Positions 27,940 to 37,901 of a DNA stretch of 64,000 bases are shown piece by piece. Each line of letters starts with the position of its first letter. The stretch's first letter is position 1. The position numbers and the translations under genes are program-made. The notes below the pieces were generated by a model that was not told the DNA's origin, made no database searches, and saw only the letters and a program-made list of their open reading frames with translations. Where the stretch lies: contig OZ025698.1 of assembly GCA_964019335.1 (NCBI GenBank), forward strand, positions 470,343-534,342, written 5' to 3'. The DNA comes from Diplonema japonicum (taxonomy: Eukaryota > Euglenozoa > Diplonemea > Diplonemida > Diplonemidae).

Positions 27940-29895
27940 ATGAGACTCCCATTGTTGCTGGTATTTGGCGTAGCACAGTTGGTTACAGCCCAGGACGTCA
28001 AATTGTTGGGCGAACAAGCAATCAATCCTCATAGTGATAAGGTGGTAGTATACAAGGACCACGCGTATCTCTTCAACCAGTACATACACATTTATGATGT
28101 GTCTGACAGAGCAAACCCCATCCTGGTAGGTATCGATGATGACCAAGACCCTCAGGGTTATAAAATATGGACAGGTCTTGTTGACAGCGACAACAAGAGG
28201 ATGTATGTGTATTATAGGTTATCGATGCATATCTTCGATCTTGACAACCCTGCTTCGCCGAAAAGAATACAAAAACTAGACTTTCCTTCTGAATGTGAAT
28301 GGCACGGGAAGCACGGAGCCGCACACGGAACCATGCTGCAGACCGACACGCGTGTCTATTTCCACTGCACTTGGTTCGATTCTACTTCGGCAAAGGAACA
28401 CGACCTCAGACTAGTTGCTCTTCAGAAAGACCCTGTTACAGTCACCATAGCGACCGACGTGGTCGTTCACAACGACGAATTATCGTACAGCATGACACTT
28501 CATGACGACATTATTTACTTAATCGTGAAACATTACGACACACGGGACCTTTCGATGCAAAGAGTCCGCATCGAACCCCAAGGAACCATGACTCTCTTGT
28601 TGACGGATTGGGATCTCCCCAGAAAGGTAGAGTTTCACTCGCTGACCTACTACAACGGGTTTCTTTACGCCACATGTACGAGAATAGGTGAGGACAAGCT
28701 ATGGAAGTTTGATCCCAACACCGGGGCAATTCTGCCTTTACAAATATCTTTGCCTAACAACCTCAACAGATGGAACAGGTGCAGGCATCTGCGGTTTTAT
28801 GCGTCGAAGGCTTACCTAGCCTGTGAGAAAGGCCTCATGGTACTTGAAGAGACGATGCCCGACACTTTCACTCTGCACTACGGCGATCTGGCGTCGACGA
28901 AGAATTCGTTTCATCAGGATTTTGAATTTAGCGGGGCGAACCTCTTCGCACTCGACAGTTCTAAGTTAGTCGTCTACTCGGTACCGACACCACCCCCGAC
29001 ACCTGCTCCTACTTCTGCTCCTACGCACTTGGGCTGCTTCAAGACTTACCGTGCAAGGTTCTTGCCAAAGCATGTATACAGAGGGAGTTCAAACACCCCC
29101 ACAAGTTGCGCAGAACGCTGCTCTGACAAGGGTTATTCCTATGCGGGTGTAGAATACGGTCGAGAGTGTTGGTGCGGGAACAGCATCGCACGCTCTATTA
29201 AGACAGCAACGAAGGAGTGCAACAAAAAGTGCACGGGGGACCCCAACGAGTGGTGCGGCGGTGGACACAGGATGGACTTATACTCGTTGCAGAGCTACAC
29301 GCCTCCTCCACCACCTTCCCGTGTGGGGTGTTTCAAGGTGCAAACCAAATCTAGAGTGCTTACCACATTAGCGTTTCAAAGCCAGGGGAACACGGTGGAA
29401 GAGTGCACCTCTGTATGTCGGTGGAACAATTTCAAGTATGCTGGGCTTGAAAACGGCAATGAGTGTTGGTGTGGTAACAGCATGGCTGGAGCTGTGCGCA
29501 CAACAGTGACCGACTGTGACAGGCCGTGCCCAGGGGACGGGACACAGTGGTGTGGTGATGGGTACAGGAACCTTGCCTATGTTGTGGATGGGTCAGCAGC
29601 AGTGGTGCCGAGTGCGACCTACGAAGGTTGTTTCGCGAACAGTGTCAACTCAAGGCTGTTCCCAGTATTGGCCTACATTTCGCCTTCCGGGAACACGATG
29701 GAAGAGTGCACAGCGGCATGCTTCCACAACGGCTATTCCTATGCGGGTATGGAGTACAGGAGGGAGTGCTGGTGTGGCAACAGCGTTTCCTCTTCGTTGA
29801 AAGTTCCTGAGGACAAATGCAAGTTACAATGCTCAGGCAATTCGCAACAAACCTGCGGTGGACATGCAAAGCTCTCAGTTTACCGCAAGAATTAG
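27940..29895 (+). CDS. secreted beta-propeller (LVIVD-like) protein with three WSC domains
   Basis: A 651-residue protein. Residues 1-17 are a signal peptide (MRLPLLLVFGVAQLVTA). Residues 25-345 hold repeats of the type IHIYDVSDRANPILVG and MHIFDLDNPASPKRIQ, typical of LVIVD-type propellers. A Pro/Thr linker (about 350-362) leads to three WSC domains at about 364-448, 461-547 and 561-650. Each has the pattern GCF ... YAGVEYGRECWCGN ... C..CTGD...WCGGG, with eight cysteines. WSC domains bind surface glucans in yeast sensors and other proteins. There is no transmembrane segment, so it is probably secreted or wall-bound. The ATG follows a TTTCCTTTTCCAG acceptor-like site and an A-rich leader. 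It is a paralogue of the 37902 gene. Confidence 0.88.
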   Translation: MRLPLLLVFGVAQLVTAQDVKLLGEQAINPHSDKVVVYKDHAYLFNQYIHIYDVSDRANPILVGIDDDQDPQGYKIWTGLVDSDNKRMYVYYRLSMHIFDLDNPASPKRIQKLDFPSECEWHGKHGAAHGTMLQTDTRVYFHCTWFDSTSAKEHDLRLVALQKDPVTVTIATDVVVHNDELSYSMTLHDDIIYLIVKHYDTRDLSMQRVRIEPQGTMTLLLTDWDLPRKVEFHSLTYYNGFLYATCTRIGEDKLWKFDPNTGAILPLQISLPNNLNRWNRCRHLRFYASKAYLACEKGLMVLEETMPDTFTLHYGDLASTKNSFHQDFEFSGANLFALDSSKLVVYSVPTPPPTPAPTSAPTHLGCFKTYRARFLPKHVYRGSSNTPTSCAERCSDKGYSYAGVEYGRECWCGNSIARSIKTATKECNKKCTGDPNEWCGGGHRMDLYSLQSYTPPPPPSRVGCFKVQTKSRVLTTLAFQSQGNTVEECTSVCRWNNFKYAGLENGNECWCGNSMAGAVRTTVTDCDRPCPGDGTQWCGDGYRNLAYVVDGSAAVVPSATYEGCFANSVNSRLFPVLAYISPSGNTMEECTAACFHNGYSYAGMEYRRECWCGNSVSSSLKVPEDKCKLQCSGNSQQTCGGHAKLSVYRKN

Positions 29896-29904
29896 ATGTT
29901 TTTT

Positions 29905-29935
<31 letters not shown>

Positions 29936-30499
29936 CACATAAACTACGGACCTGCGCTTTGAACCCAGGTTACTCAAGATGCAGACACCGCAGCTCACGC
30001 TCTTCTCTATTTCCTTTTTTTTCCCTTGTTTGGCAGTTCTTTATAAGTTTAAATGCCACGCTTTTGCTCTTTACCTCCCTTCTCCCCCCTCCCTTTTTTT
30101 TTTTACAACATTGTTAGTGCGGAGGCCGCACGGAACGAAAATGTTCCCCCAATTCTGACCATACCATACTTTGACCCCCTTTCAAGACTTGTGTGGAAAT
30201 AATAGCGTTGGGCTAACACCGCCTCTTTTTTTCTTCTTTTTTATTATTTGTGTATTTTTTGTATTGCTGAAAAAAGGCTGCTCGTTTTCTAGAAAAGGTA
30301 TAAATAAAAAATGAAGACCTCTTGCGAAGTGCAGTCTTCCTCACAGCTTTGTCAGGTGAATGAGAAGGCGACAAGGCTCGATTCCGGGGGGGGGGGGGGG
30401 GGGGGGGGGTTGTGTGTTCCTTTCATGGGGACGTACTTGGGGAACGTGGAGGCGAACTTCTGTCAATTTACAGGAGTACCAAAAAAAAAAAAAAAAAAA
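29896..30499. other. intergenic
   Basis: T tracts straight after the stop, about 350 nt of unique sequence without a convincing ORF, then G22 (30388-30409) and an A tract of about 20 leading into the ATG at 30500. Confidence 0.55.
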
Positions 30500-32035
30500 A
30501 TGGGACAAAAGCGAAAAGGGCCATTACTCAGCCTGCAGGTCGCCCTCCCTTCTAACGAAACCGTCGGCATCGACGTTGAAGCGAGCGACACCGTGACTGA
30601 AGTGAAGGCCATGGTCGCATCGATAACGGAATTTCGCACACAAAGCTTCATCTTGACTTTTGACGAAGAGGAGGTTGGCGGTGATAATGACGGGAGGCTG
30701 GTCGGGCAGCTTCCCTTTGAGGATCAAAGCACGCTTCAGGTCGTGTTGAGTGGGAAAGAAGCCGCGTTGATGCGGCTTGCTGATATGGGTCATTCTTCCT
30801 TGACCTTTAGCTCCTTTCTATCAAGCGTGAATGACACCAGCGAGGAGGCCGACGCTAGGTACTCCATGTTGCTGAGCTTAATGGTGAAGGCGGAGCTCTT
30901 TGGGAACAAGCAACAGGTGCAGCAGATGATTATCAAAGCCGCCAAAAAAGATCTCCCGCTGTGTGCCGAGGAGGCTCTGAAAGTGTGCCTTGAAGTGAAC
31001 GACTTGAAAGATGAAAACGGGTTAACCCCCTTGCACCATGTAGCGGCTTATGAGTCTCACAGAGTAGCTGTTGTCTTGCTGAGGTACGGCTGCGATGTCG
31101 ATGCAAGGGACAGCCACAACCGTACACCGCTTCATGTAGCAGCCGGGCACCGAATGGGACTCAGCATTGCGACTGTGCTTCTGGCGCACAATGCTGACCC
31201 CAACGTGCAGGACAGAGATGGTAGAACCTCCCTCCACTTGGCGGCTAAGACCAATGATGCAGTTATCACTCTCCTCTTGCACCACAACGCATCGGTCGAT
31301 GCTGTTGACTGCAGCGGCAAAACAGCTCTCCACTATGCTCTTGCCTCTCACAACGGCTTTTCGCGTGTTTCTCTATTGCTTCAGAACAATGCGGACGTCA
31401 ACGCCAGGGACACGCAGGGAAGGAACGCCCTGCACCACGTCAGCACGGCAGCTAGGACGGGGATCACGGAGATTACATCGCTGCTGCTGCGGAACAACGC
31501 CGATGTCCATGCGAGGGACAACGGAGGTATGATGGCAGATAACAATACCTGGCCAACAGGGCGCACACCTTTGCACGTAGCTGCGACAAGTTATTCTGGA
31601 GGAGGGCCTATGGTGCCACGGGCATTCCAGAATTTGTTAGAACGGCTTGTCTCAGAGATAGTTACACTGTTGCTGGAAAACAATTCTGATGCTTGTACAA
31701 CGGACGACCACGGGCGTACACCTTTGCACCACGCGTCGACGGTGGCGGTGGTAAAGCTTCTGCTGCGGCATAAGGCCAACATCAACGCTAAAGATTGCAA
31801 CGGCATGACCCCACTGCACAGCTTCGCCAGCTACCCTTCCAAGGTCTCAGTGGCCGAATACCTGCTGCAGAACAACGCAGACATCTATGCCAGGGACAGC
31901 CACAACAGGACTCCTCTCGACCTCGCTGAAGAAGAGGCAAGTGAAAGCGCTGCATTGTGGGAAAAAAACACCATGAAGGATCTTGTCGCCCTTTTGCAGG
32001 GGCATTATGAAAAAGCGAAAACAACCGACAGTTGA
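30500..32035 (+). CDS. Ubl-ANK protein 3
   Basis: A 511-residue protein. I place the start at 30500, directly after the A20 tract; the frame is open further upstream, but through poly-G and poly-A. Residues 8-85 are the ubiquitin-like domain, close to that of the 13354 gene (LSLQVALPSNETVGIDVEA; FILTFDEEEVGGDNDGRLVG; LPFEDQSTLQVVL). Residues 170-490 hold about nine ankyrin repeats of strong consensus (NGLTPLHHVAAYES, HNRTPLHVAAGHR, DGRTSLHLAAKTND, SGKTALHYALASHN, QGRNALHHVSTAA, HGRTPLHHASTVA, NGMTPLHSFASYP, HNRTPLDLAEEEA). Only about 100 nt separate it from the cyclase-like receptor gene downstream. The same pairing recurs at 59908/61352. Cytosolic by sequence. Confidence 0.9.
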   Translation: MGQKRKGPLLSLQVALPSNETVGIDVEASDTVTEVKAMVASITEFRTQSFILTFDEEEVGGDNDGRLVGQLPFEDQSTLQVVLSGKEAALMRLADMGHSSLTFSSFLSSVNDTSEEADARYSMLLSLMVKAELFGNKQQVQQMIIKAAKKDLPLCAEEALKVCLEVNDLKDENGLTPLHHVAAYESHRVAVVLLRYGCDVDARDSHNRTPLHVAAGHRMGLSIATVLLAHNADPNVQDRDGRTSLHLAAKTNDAVITLLLHHNASVDAVDCSGKTALHYALASHNGFSRVSLLLQNNADVNARDTQGRNALHHVSTAARTGITEITSLLLRNNADVHARDNGGMMADNNTWPTGRTPLHVAATSYSGGGPMVPRAFQNLLERLVSEIVTLLLENNSDACTTDDHGRTPLHHASTVAVVKLLLRHKANINAKDCNGMTPLHSFASYPSKVSVAEYLLQNNADIYARDSHNRTPLDLAEEEASESAALWEKNTMKDLVALLQGHYEKAKTTDS

Positions 32036-32136
32036 AGGAAAAAAAAAAAAAGTTGTCTAATGCAACCGTGCCATCCTTTAAAAAAAAGAAGAAAAAAAGA
32101 TGCTGAACAGGAAGAGGGGGAGGGGTGGGTGAGGGG

Positions 32137-34659
32137 ATGTATTCGATCAGGCTGTTGAGCATAGCTCTTCTGTTTGGATGCATAGTGCTGACGGCCGTGC
32201 TGTGCCTGAGTGTGGCAGTGATGAGCTCGGACGAAGCAATTCACAGGATAAGAAATTCCTGGGACAGCTCAGTAAACGACGCTTTCGTTGCTGGCGAGTC
32301 CAGTGTGTTGGCGGCGGTAAACCAGAACTTACACATCCTTGGGGATCAAGCACTGCAGTTTTTGGATGCATTCTTCACACGGCACCGGATCGTGGCGCAA
32401 ACCTCCTTCGAATTCTTCGAAAGAACAGCACCCGGCGATTTGGAACCCTCCTGGGAGACGATATATAGCCATCGTTACACGCTGTGGAACCTCTTCCGTG
32501 TGAGCAACCAGGCAGGGCTCACCTCGCTAGGAATTATAACACACGACTACAAAGTTCTTATCATATCAGAGTACTCGACCACCTTGTTTCGTGGTCCCGA
32601 TGAGTACCACCACCTTTTTTATCTCGTTAACAACGGTACTAGCTATGACAGCCAGGGAACTTTTGGTAGCACGCGTGGGGTTCCTGCCAAGTACCGCCTC
32701 ATCTCGACTTCTGCTAATGTGCAAACAGGTGACGTGCATGGTTTCCCGCACGACGTGGGAAACCTCTACCTAGGAACCTGCAAGCTGGGGTACACCAGCG
32801 CCATTGCCACAAACGGCACAAAACTTGACCGGGCATGCTCAGTCGACATGCTCCCCGCCGCAGATATCCAAGGATCCAACTGGGTCCTGCCTTCCCCCGA
32901 GCAGGGCCTCGACGGCATGCGGTGGGCAAACCCCATAAACATAAACCACAACGGCTACAGCGTCATGTTCTTCTACGGCATCTTCGGTCACAGCACGCGG
33001 TTCAAGGTGGGGCAGGTGTTCGGGGGCGTGGACTTGAGAAGCCTTAAAAGGTTCGTGAGTGAAATCCAGATAGGCGTTCAACAACAAAAAGCCTCATACG
33101 GCAGGCTGTACACAGCGGTGAGGGAGTACTGGCTTGTCGACGTCCCTATGACGCTTATTGCAGTGTCGCATGGGAACGCCACTATAGAAGACCCTGCGAA
33201 CCCAGGCAGTATAATGTCGCTTGCGCCGCAGAACGCAACAGACGATATTATCGCACGGACAGCGGAAGTTATAGATACAACACTGAATGGGCATGAAGCG
33301 CTGCTCGAGACGAAGGAACTCGTGAAGTACACAATCACGACGGACCGATCAGCAGACGGTGAAGCATTCTACGTGAAGGTACGGCGGTTCTACGATGCGT
33401 ACGGGATCGACTGGTACGTGGTGATCATCCTGGACAGGGAGAACATCTTGGGCAAGATCGAACACGATTTCCTCCTCACAGAGCAGGCCATCAAACAATC
33501 GCAGACAGAAGTGGACCACGACCTCAGCAGCACCCGCAAAATCATGTATGTAACAGTTGTGAGCGGTGCCTTAATGATGGTGGTGTTGTGTGTCGTCCTT
33601 GTTCTGCGTATCACGGAGCCCCTCTTACGACTTGCAAGGGAAATGGCCCTAGTAGCTGTCATGGACCTGGAGCGTGTGAACATCAAGAAGCGGAGCACCC
33701 TCTCAGAAGTCCGTGGCATGCAGGACTCTTTTGCAATGATGATCTCGAACCTTATTGAGTACCGCAATTATATGCCGGCCTCGATTCTCATTAACGAAAT
33801 CACGAGCGACTCGAGTGAGCAGCGGCTGCAACGGCACGAGTCGGAGGGCTCCAGTTCGAGTCTGGCTGCCGTGAAAACTTCGTTCGTCATGCGCATGGAG
33901 TTGAAGGTGAAAACGGTGTGCCTCGCAGCCTTGAACCTACGGAAGTGGTTGTCAGAAAAATCCCCGATCCTGTTTCACAAATCGTATCTAGAGACGGTGC
34001 TTGCCGTCACGAGTCTACGCAAAACACTGGTTGACGAGTTCATAGGGGACAGGGTCTTTATGTCGGGGAACGGGGCAAAACATTCAAGTAACCCAGGCAG
34101 TGAGATGTGCCATGTGATGCTCAGCGTGGCGGAGCGATGCAAGCAAGTAGGACTGAAGGTGTCGGGCACCGCAACCATCGGAAAAGTTCAATGCGGGAAT
34201 ATCGGCTGTTCGAGGATGAAGAAGTACTCGTTCGTGGGGCCCCTGGCGTCATGGCTACATATATTCGCCCACATCTCACGCCATTTCGACGCATCCCCCC
34301 TTATGATTGATGAGGTGCTGTGCGAGTCAGTCGGGCAGACAGCCTTTCAAATCAAGCTTGTGGACAAGGTGACCTATAAGAAGCTCCGTGATAACAGTTT
34401 CACCCTTCATCATCTTGTGTCGGGAGGGCAGGAGATCGCTCACAGTGAATGGATGTATTCGTTAGAAGGGAATAAGAAGACGAATCCCCACCGCACCTAC
34501 AACATCGTGATGAGCGCTGTGATCGAAAATCACTTTGACACGGCTACCAGTCTACTGCTGAACGTAGAGGCATCTGATAGGACCTACTTGCAAAAAATCA
34601 TCAACGAGAGAAAAAAGGTTTCCACCCGTTTTCTCATGGACCTTGATTCTTTGCAATGA
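32137..34659 (+). CDS. membrane receptor with HAMP-like linker and degenerate class III cyclase domain
   Basis: An 840-residue protein from the first ATG. TM1 is at about 6-28 (LSIALLFGCIVLTAVLCLSV). The extracellular sensor (about 30-465) is dCache-like. TM2 is at about 470-493 (MYVTVVSGALMMVVLCVVLV), followed by a HAMP-like helix (RITEPLLRLAREMALVAVMD) and YRNYMPASIL. Residues about 590-765 align with class III nucleotidyl cyclases: GDRVFMSGNG keeps the second metal Asp, and VQCGNIGCSRMKKYSFVG matches the GNIG...Y..G core. The first metal Asp is Asn (LAALNLRKWL), and the Asn/Arg pair that holds the transition state is missing, so catalysis is unlikely. It probably signals by conformation or by pairing with an active partner. 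Confidence 0.75.
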   Translation: MYSIRLLSIALLFGCIVLTAVLCLSVAVMSSDEAIHRIRNSWDSSVNDAFVAGESSVLAAVNQNLHILGDQALQFLDAFFTRHRIVAQTSFEFFERTAPGDLEPSWETIYSHRYTLWNLFRVSNQAGLTSLGIITHDYKVLIISEYSTTLFRGPDEYHHLFYLVNNGTSYDSQGTFGSTRGVPAKYRLISTSANVQTGDVHGFPHDVGNLYLGTCKLGYTSAIATNGTKLDRACSVDMLPAADIQGSNWVLPSPEQGLDGMRWANPININHNGYSVMFFYGIFGHSTRFKVGQVFGGVDLRSLKRFVSEIQIGVQQQKASYGRLYTAVREYWLVDVPMTLIAVSHGNATIEDPANPGSIMSLAPQNATDDIIARTAEVIDTTLNGHEALLETKELVKYTITTDRSADGEAFYVKVRRFYDAYGIDWYVVIILDRENILGKIEHDFLLTEQAIKQSQTEVDHDLSSTRKIMYVTVVSGALMMVVLCVVLVLRITEPLLRLAREMALVAVMDLERVNIKKRSTLSEVRGMQDSFAMMISNLIEYRNYMPASILINEITSDSSEQRLQRHESEGSSSSLAAVKTSFVMRMELKVKTVCLAALNLRKWLSEKSPILFHKSYLETVLAVTSLRKTLVDEFIGDRVFMSGNGAKHSSNPGSEMCHVMLSVAERCKQVGLKVSGTATIGKVQCGNIGCSRMKKYSFVGPLASWLHIFAHISRHFDASPLMIDEVLCESVGQTAFQIKLVDKVTYKKLRDNSFTLHHLVSGGQEIAHSEWMYSLEGNKKTNPHRTYNIVMSAVIENHFDTATSLLLNVEASDRTYLQKIINERKKVSTRFLMDLDSLQ

Positions 34660-34671
34660 AGGGAATAACCG

Positions 34672-34708
<37 letters not shown>

Positions 34709-35173
34709 GGGTGGTGGGGATAACATGGAAATATAAGAAGTACATCAGATGTGTTGTTCGCTGTTGACCTCCTCGTCGGTCATCACCGGTAGCGCCCGAG
34801 TGGAAGAACGTATCGCAGATGCTCAGGGTGACGAACAGGCAGCAAACTGCACGAGCGCAGAATCTTGGTTACCCGGGACGCCCCGGCTAGGGTTGAGCAC
34901 ACCGCATGCATTAAGGACACGACGCGGAACGCAGAAGAAGCTACTGCTCGGCCGAGGAGCGCCCCCTGTAATCAAGTAGGTATTTCGTGCTTCGTTGCAC
35001 GCTTAACGCCACCTAGTGTTGCAATCAAAGCCCCATTTTTTTTTTCTTTTTTTCTTTGCCACTCCTTGTCTCTCCCGTTGCCTGTTTATACGGACAACGG
35101 CTGGAAATGCTGTTTTTTTTTCTACTTATTCTTTTCTTTTTCTGTGATTCCTTTTTTTTGGGGGGGGGGACCA
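34660..35173. other. intergenic; weak 76-codon ORF only
   Basis: T tract 34675-34707, then unique sequence. An ORF at 34749-34979 has no recognisable domain. The dispersed repeat at 35003-35046 is inside, followed by T and G tracts. Confidence 0.4.
35003..35046 (+). repeat. dispersed repeat copy 2 (related to 1178-1219)
   Basis: Shares the core and the CAAAGCCCCATTTTTTTTT end with the copy at 1178. Confidence 0.4.
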
Positions 35174-35638
35174 ATGTTTCCAACCTCCCTGTGGTGGTTC
35201 CTGGTAATTGTGGTTTGGAGAAACACAAGCGAAAGGGAAACTCTCGTTCTAAAGCCGTACACGTGGGGAAACCTGGACGGGGGTGGAGAGCCCACCCTAC
35301 GCGTGGCGCCAGTTAGCATCGCCCTCAACGGAGAGTCCCTTATCCCATTACATCGAACAAGGAGGTGGCTTCACCAGGTCAGGCAAGTAGCCTCCCCGCG
35401 GCATCGTGCCAGTGAAGCAAGCCTCCCACAACTCTCCAGTTGGTGTTTAATTGCTTCTGTGGCCCCTCTCCCTATTTCAATTTCCAAGCTTTCTTTACCT
35501 CACCACTTTTACTTTCTACGGGACCACAGGGGACTTGGGAGGCTTCGGGGCGAAGTTTCACAAGGGTGGCCGCTGTGTCACATACTGCATGGCACCACTA
35601 AAATCGAGACAACTTTTTTTTGTTTTCTTCTTCGGTGA
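35174..35638 (+). CDS. possible small ORF, unknown
   Basis: Open for 154 residues after a T/G tract. The first 17 residues are hydrophobic (MFPTSLWWFLVIVVWRN). No domain is seen, and it ends in a T tract (FFCFLLR). It could be a fragment or chance ORF. Confidence 0.2.
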   Translation: MFPTSLWWFLVIVVWRNTSERETLVLKPYTWGNLDGGGEPTLRVAPVSIALNGESLIPLHRTRRWLHQVRQVASPRHRASEASLPQLSSWCLIASVAPLPISISKLSLPHHFYFLRDHRGLGRLRGEVSQGWPLCHILHGTTKIETTFFCFLLR

Positions 35639-35717
35639 GGGGGTTCAAAAAAAAAAAAATACAAAAAAAGAAAAAGGCGAAGGAACAAAAAAAAAAAAAA
35701 TAATAATAATAATAAGA

Positions 35718-36779
35718 ATGCAAGCATCACTGATACTATTTCTAGCAGGGTGTTGCGGTCTCGCTGCTGCGGACGACTGGACCCCGCATTATACAAAACT
35801 AGGGAGTTATGACGCGAGAGTATACGAGACAAGCATGTTCTACTGGAAGAAGACAGGGAAGTACGTGTTGCTGGAGAACATCCCTTGCGGCTACTGGGGG
35901 CACGCGGGGCAGTGGGAACCGGAGTACAAGAACCACAGCTACTACAGGATCAGGGACTTCGAGACGGGGGCCGTCATGACAAACATCTCAAGCAGCATCG
36001 GGATGGGGTTCGGCGCGTCCTTCATTGACTACGACAACCAACGCGCATGGGTGTTCGGGACAAGCTACGACAGGTGCAACAACTCACACAACAGCCCTAC
36101 AGGCCCACCAGGGGTGTACGCATGGTGGTCCGACGACCTCCTCACATGGAACAGGGCCAAGACCGACGCCAACTGGACACAGTACAACGTCGATGTTGCC
36201 AGGGTCTACGGCCAGTCCCCACCTGGCATCCCTACTCATAAGTACGTCATGGCGACCGAGGACGGCTCAGCCTGGCTCATCAACGACTCACCCGATGGAA
36301 ACCTCACCAAAGGCTGGGTGCTCCTTGACCAGCAAAAGTACAGGGGCGGTGTTGCTGCCTGTCCCTCCGTGCGGTACCTCCCGTCGGATGGGTACTACTA
36401 CACAGTTTCCGGCGGCCATGTTATTTACATCCAGCGAAGCAAGGACCTTCAGAACTGGGAGAAGGCACCCGCTCCCTTCGTGCAGCCCTCGCCCGGCGAT
36501 GTTCGTATCCCGCCTTTTGTGGGTTCCATTGCTAACTACGGTGAAAACCCTTCGACATGGGTTTCCATGGCCAACAGGGACAAGTGGGACCACAACAGCA
36601 ACGATTGCGACCTGTGCTGCGAGTCGTGGGGCGGGGCCAGCGAGGTCCAGGAATCGTGGGTTGTCTATGGTGCGTCCGATCAGGGGTCGAAGGAATGGCA
36701 GCAGGGGCCCGAGGGTTTCTCTGCTTTAGGGCATGCAAAGATGCCGCTTGATAAGCTGCTCCAGTCTTATTTTGAGTAG
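35718..36779 (+). CDS. secreted five-bladed-propeller glycosidase-like protein (GH43-type fold)
   Basis: A 353-residue protein with the start after an A tract and AAT repeats. Residues 1-19 are a signal peptide (MQASLILFLAGCCGLAAAD). The rest has repeated blades of the type 'YWKKTGKYVLLENI', 'GVYAWWSDDLLTWNRAK', 'KYVMATEDGSAWLINDSPDG' and 'GYYYTVSGGHVIYIQRSKDL'. The last, with W-x-x-S-x-D-L-x-x-W elements, is typical of GH43-like propeller enzymes that cut plant or algal polysaccharides. I cannot assign the catalytic acids. A Cys pair (CDLCCESWGG) lies near residue 300. There are several Asn glycosylation sites (NISS, NWTQ, NLTK). No membrane anchor, so probably secreted for polysaccharide digestion or surface binding. 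Codons are strongly G/C-ending. Confidence 0.65.
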   Translation: MQASLILFLAGCCGLAAADDWTPHYTKLGSYDARVYETSMFYWKKTGKYVLLENIPCGYWGHAGQWEPEYKNHSYYRIRDFETGAVMTNISSSIGMGFGASFIDYDNQRAWVFGTSYDRCNNSHNSPTGPPGVYAWWSDDLLTWNRAKTDANWTQYNVDVARVYGQSPPGIPTHKYVMATEDGSAWLINDSPDGNLTKGWVLLDQQKYRGGVAACPSVRYLPSDGYYYTVSGGHVIYIQRSKDLQNWEKAPAPFVQPSPGDVRIPPFVGSIANYGENPSTWVSMANRDKWDHNSNDCDLCCESWGGASEVQESWVVYGASDQGSKEWQQGPEGFSALGHAKMPLDKLLQSYFE

Positions 36780-36988
36780 TGCTCCATGCCCCCCCCCCTT
36801 TTTTTTTATACGTATTTCTACGTTTCCAGTATGACCCCGACCGTCGTTGTTAATGGAACCAGCATTTTTTTTTTTGTTGATGCACCAAACGTTTCTTTTT
36901 CCTTCCCCCCCCCCCCCCCCCCTTCTTCTTTTTTTTTCTTCAAAGAGCGGCGATTGTTGTTGTTTATTTTTTCAAAGTCTTTTTGGTT

Positions 36989-37023
<35 letters not shown>

Positions 37024-37901
37024 CTGCGTAACGATGAAAAGAGAGGGAGGAAAAGAAAGGATAGAACAAAAAAAAAAATGATAAAAAATAGAATTCCTTT
37101 TTCTTTTTCTCTTTCTCTATGTGCTTGTTCCTAAGACTATTGAATCAAAATACCCCTTTTTTTTCCTGTTCAAGAAAGAAAATAGACGAAACCCCTTAAG
37201 GCAAGTAAATATGCGTGTTTCTTTTTTTTGGCAAGACCACCGTGCTGGTGGTGAATGGGGGCAAGGGGGTCTCACAAAGACCTCCTTTAACTCGTATTTT
37301 TCTTTTCTTCGCATCTCTCTCCCCGTTTTTTTCAAGTGATTTTTTTTTTTTTTTTTATATAACTCCAGTCAGATTTTCAAGGGTGGGAGTGAATATAATA
37401 TTTCACATTATTTCACGCTTCACTTTATTTTCATTGTAGATTTCAGGCTTGTTTTAGGAAGAAAACAGGGGCAGAATGAAAATTACTTTATGAGTGAATA
37501 AAAAGTACTTTATATTCACGCTAGCCCTATTTTCACTGCACAGCAAGGGGTCGGGGGCGAAAACACGGAAAAACCCCGCGGGTGATCGGTTAACCCTGGA
37601 TACTATGAAAAAGGGAGAGAAAGATAAAAAGGGAGGGAAACAAAGCCGCATTATTCAATTTGAGATGTAAACCCGCAACTACTTTCCTTCTCTTTCCCTT
37701 CTCTCGTTTGAGACTTACATTGAGTGAAAATCTGTCTTCAGACACCAAATGGAGGGCCACTTACACAGAAATTCTTTAAGAGTCCTCTCCGTTCAAGGTC
37801 GAGCATTTATTCCCTTTTTTTTTTTTTCTTCTTTCTTCGGGCGAAAAAAAAAAAAAAAAAAAAGTATAACACAAAACAAAAACAAAAAAAAAAAAAACCA
37901 A
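36780..37901. other. 1.1-kb intergenic region, low complexity
   Basis: Pyrimidine tracts at 36788-37020, several hundred nt of AT-rich sequence with no convincing ORF, then T and A tracts leading to the ATG at 37902. Confidence 0.5.

Noticed and set aside
29940-30000. Possible minus-strand tRNA (box-B-like GGTTCAAA)
   Set aside because: No cloverleaf can be drawn and the box B consensus fails after GGTTCAA.
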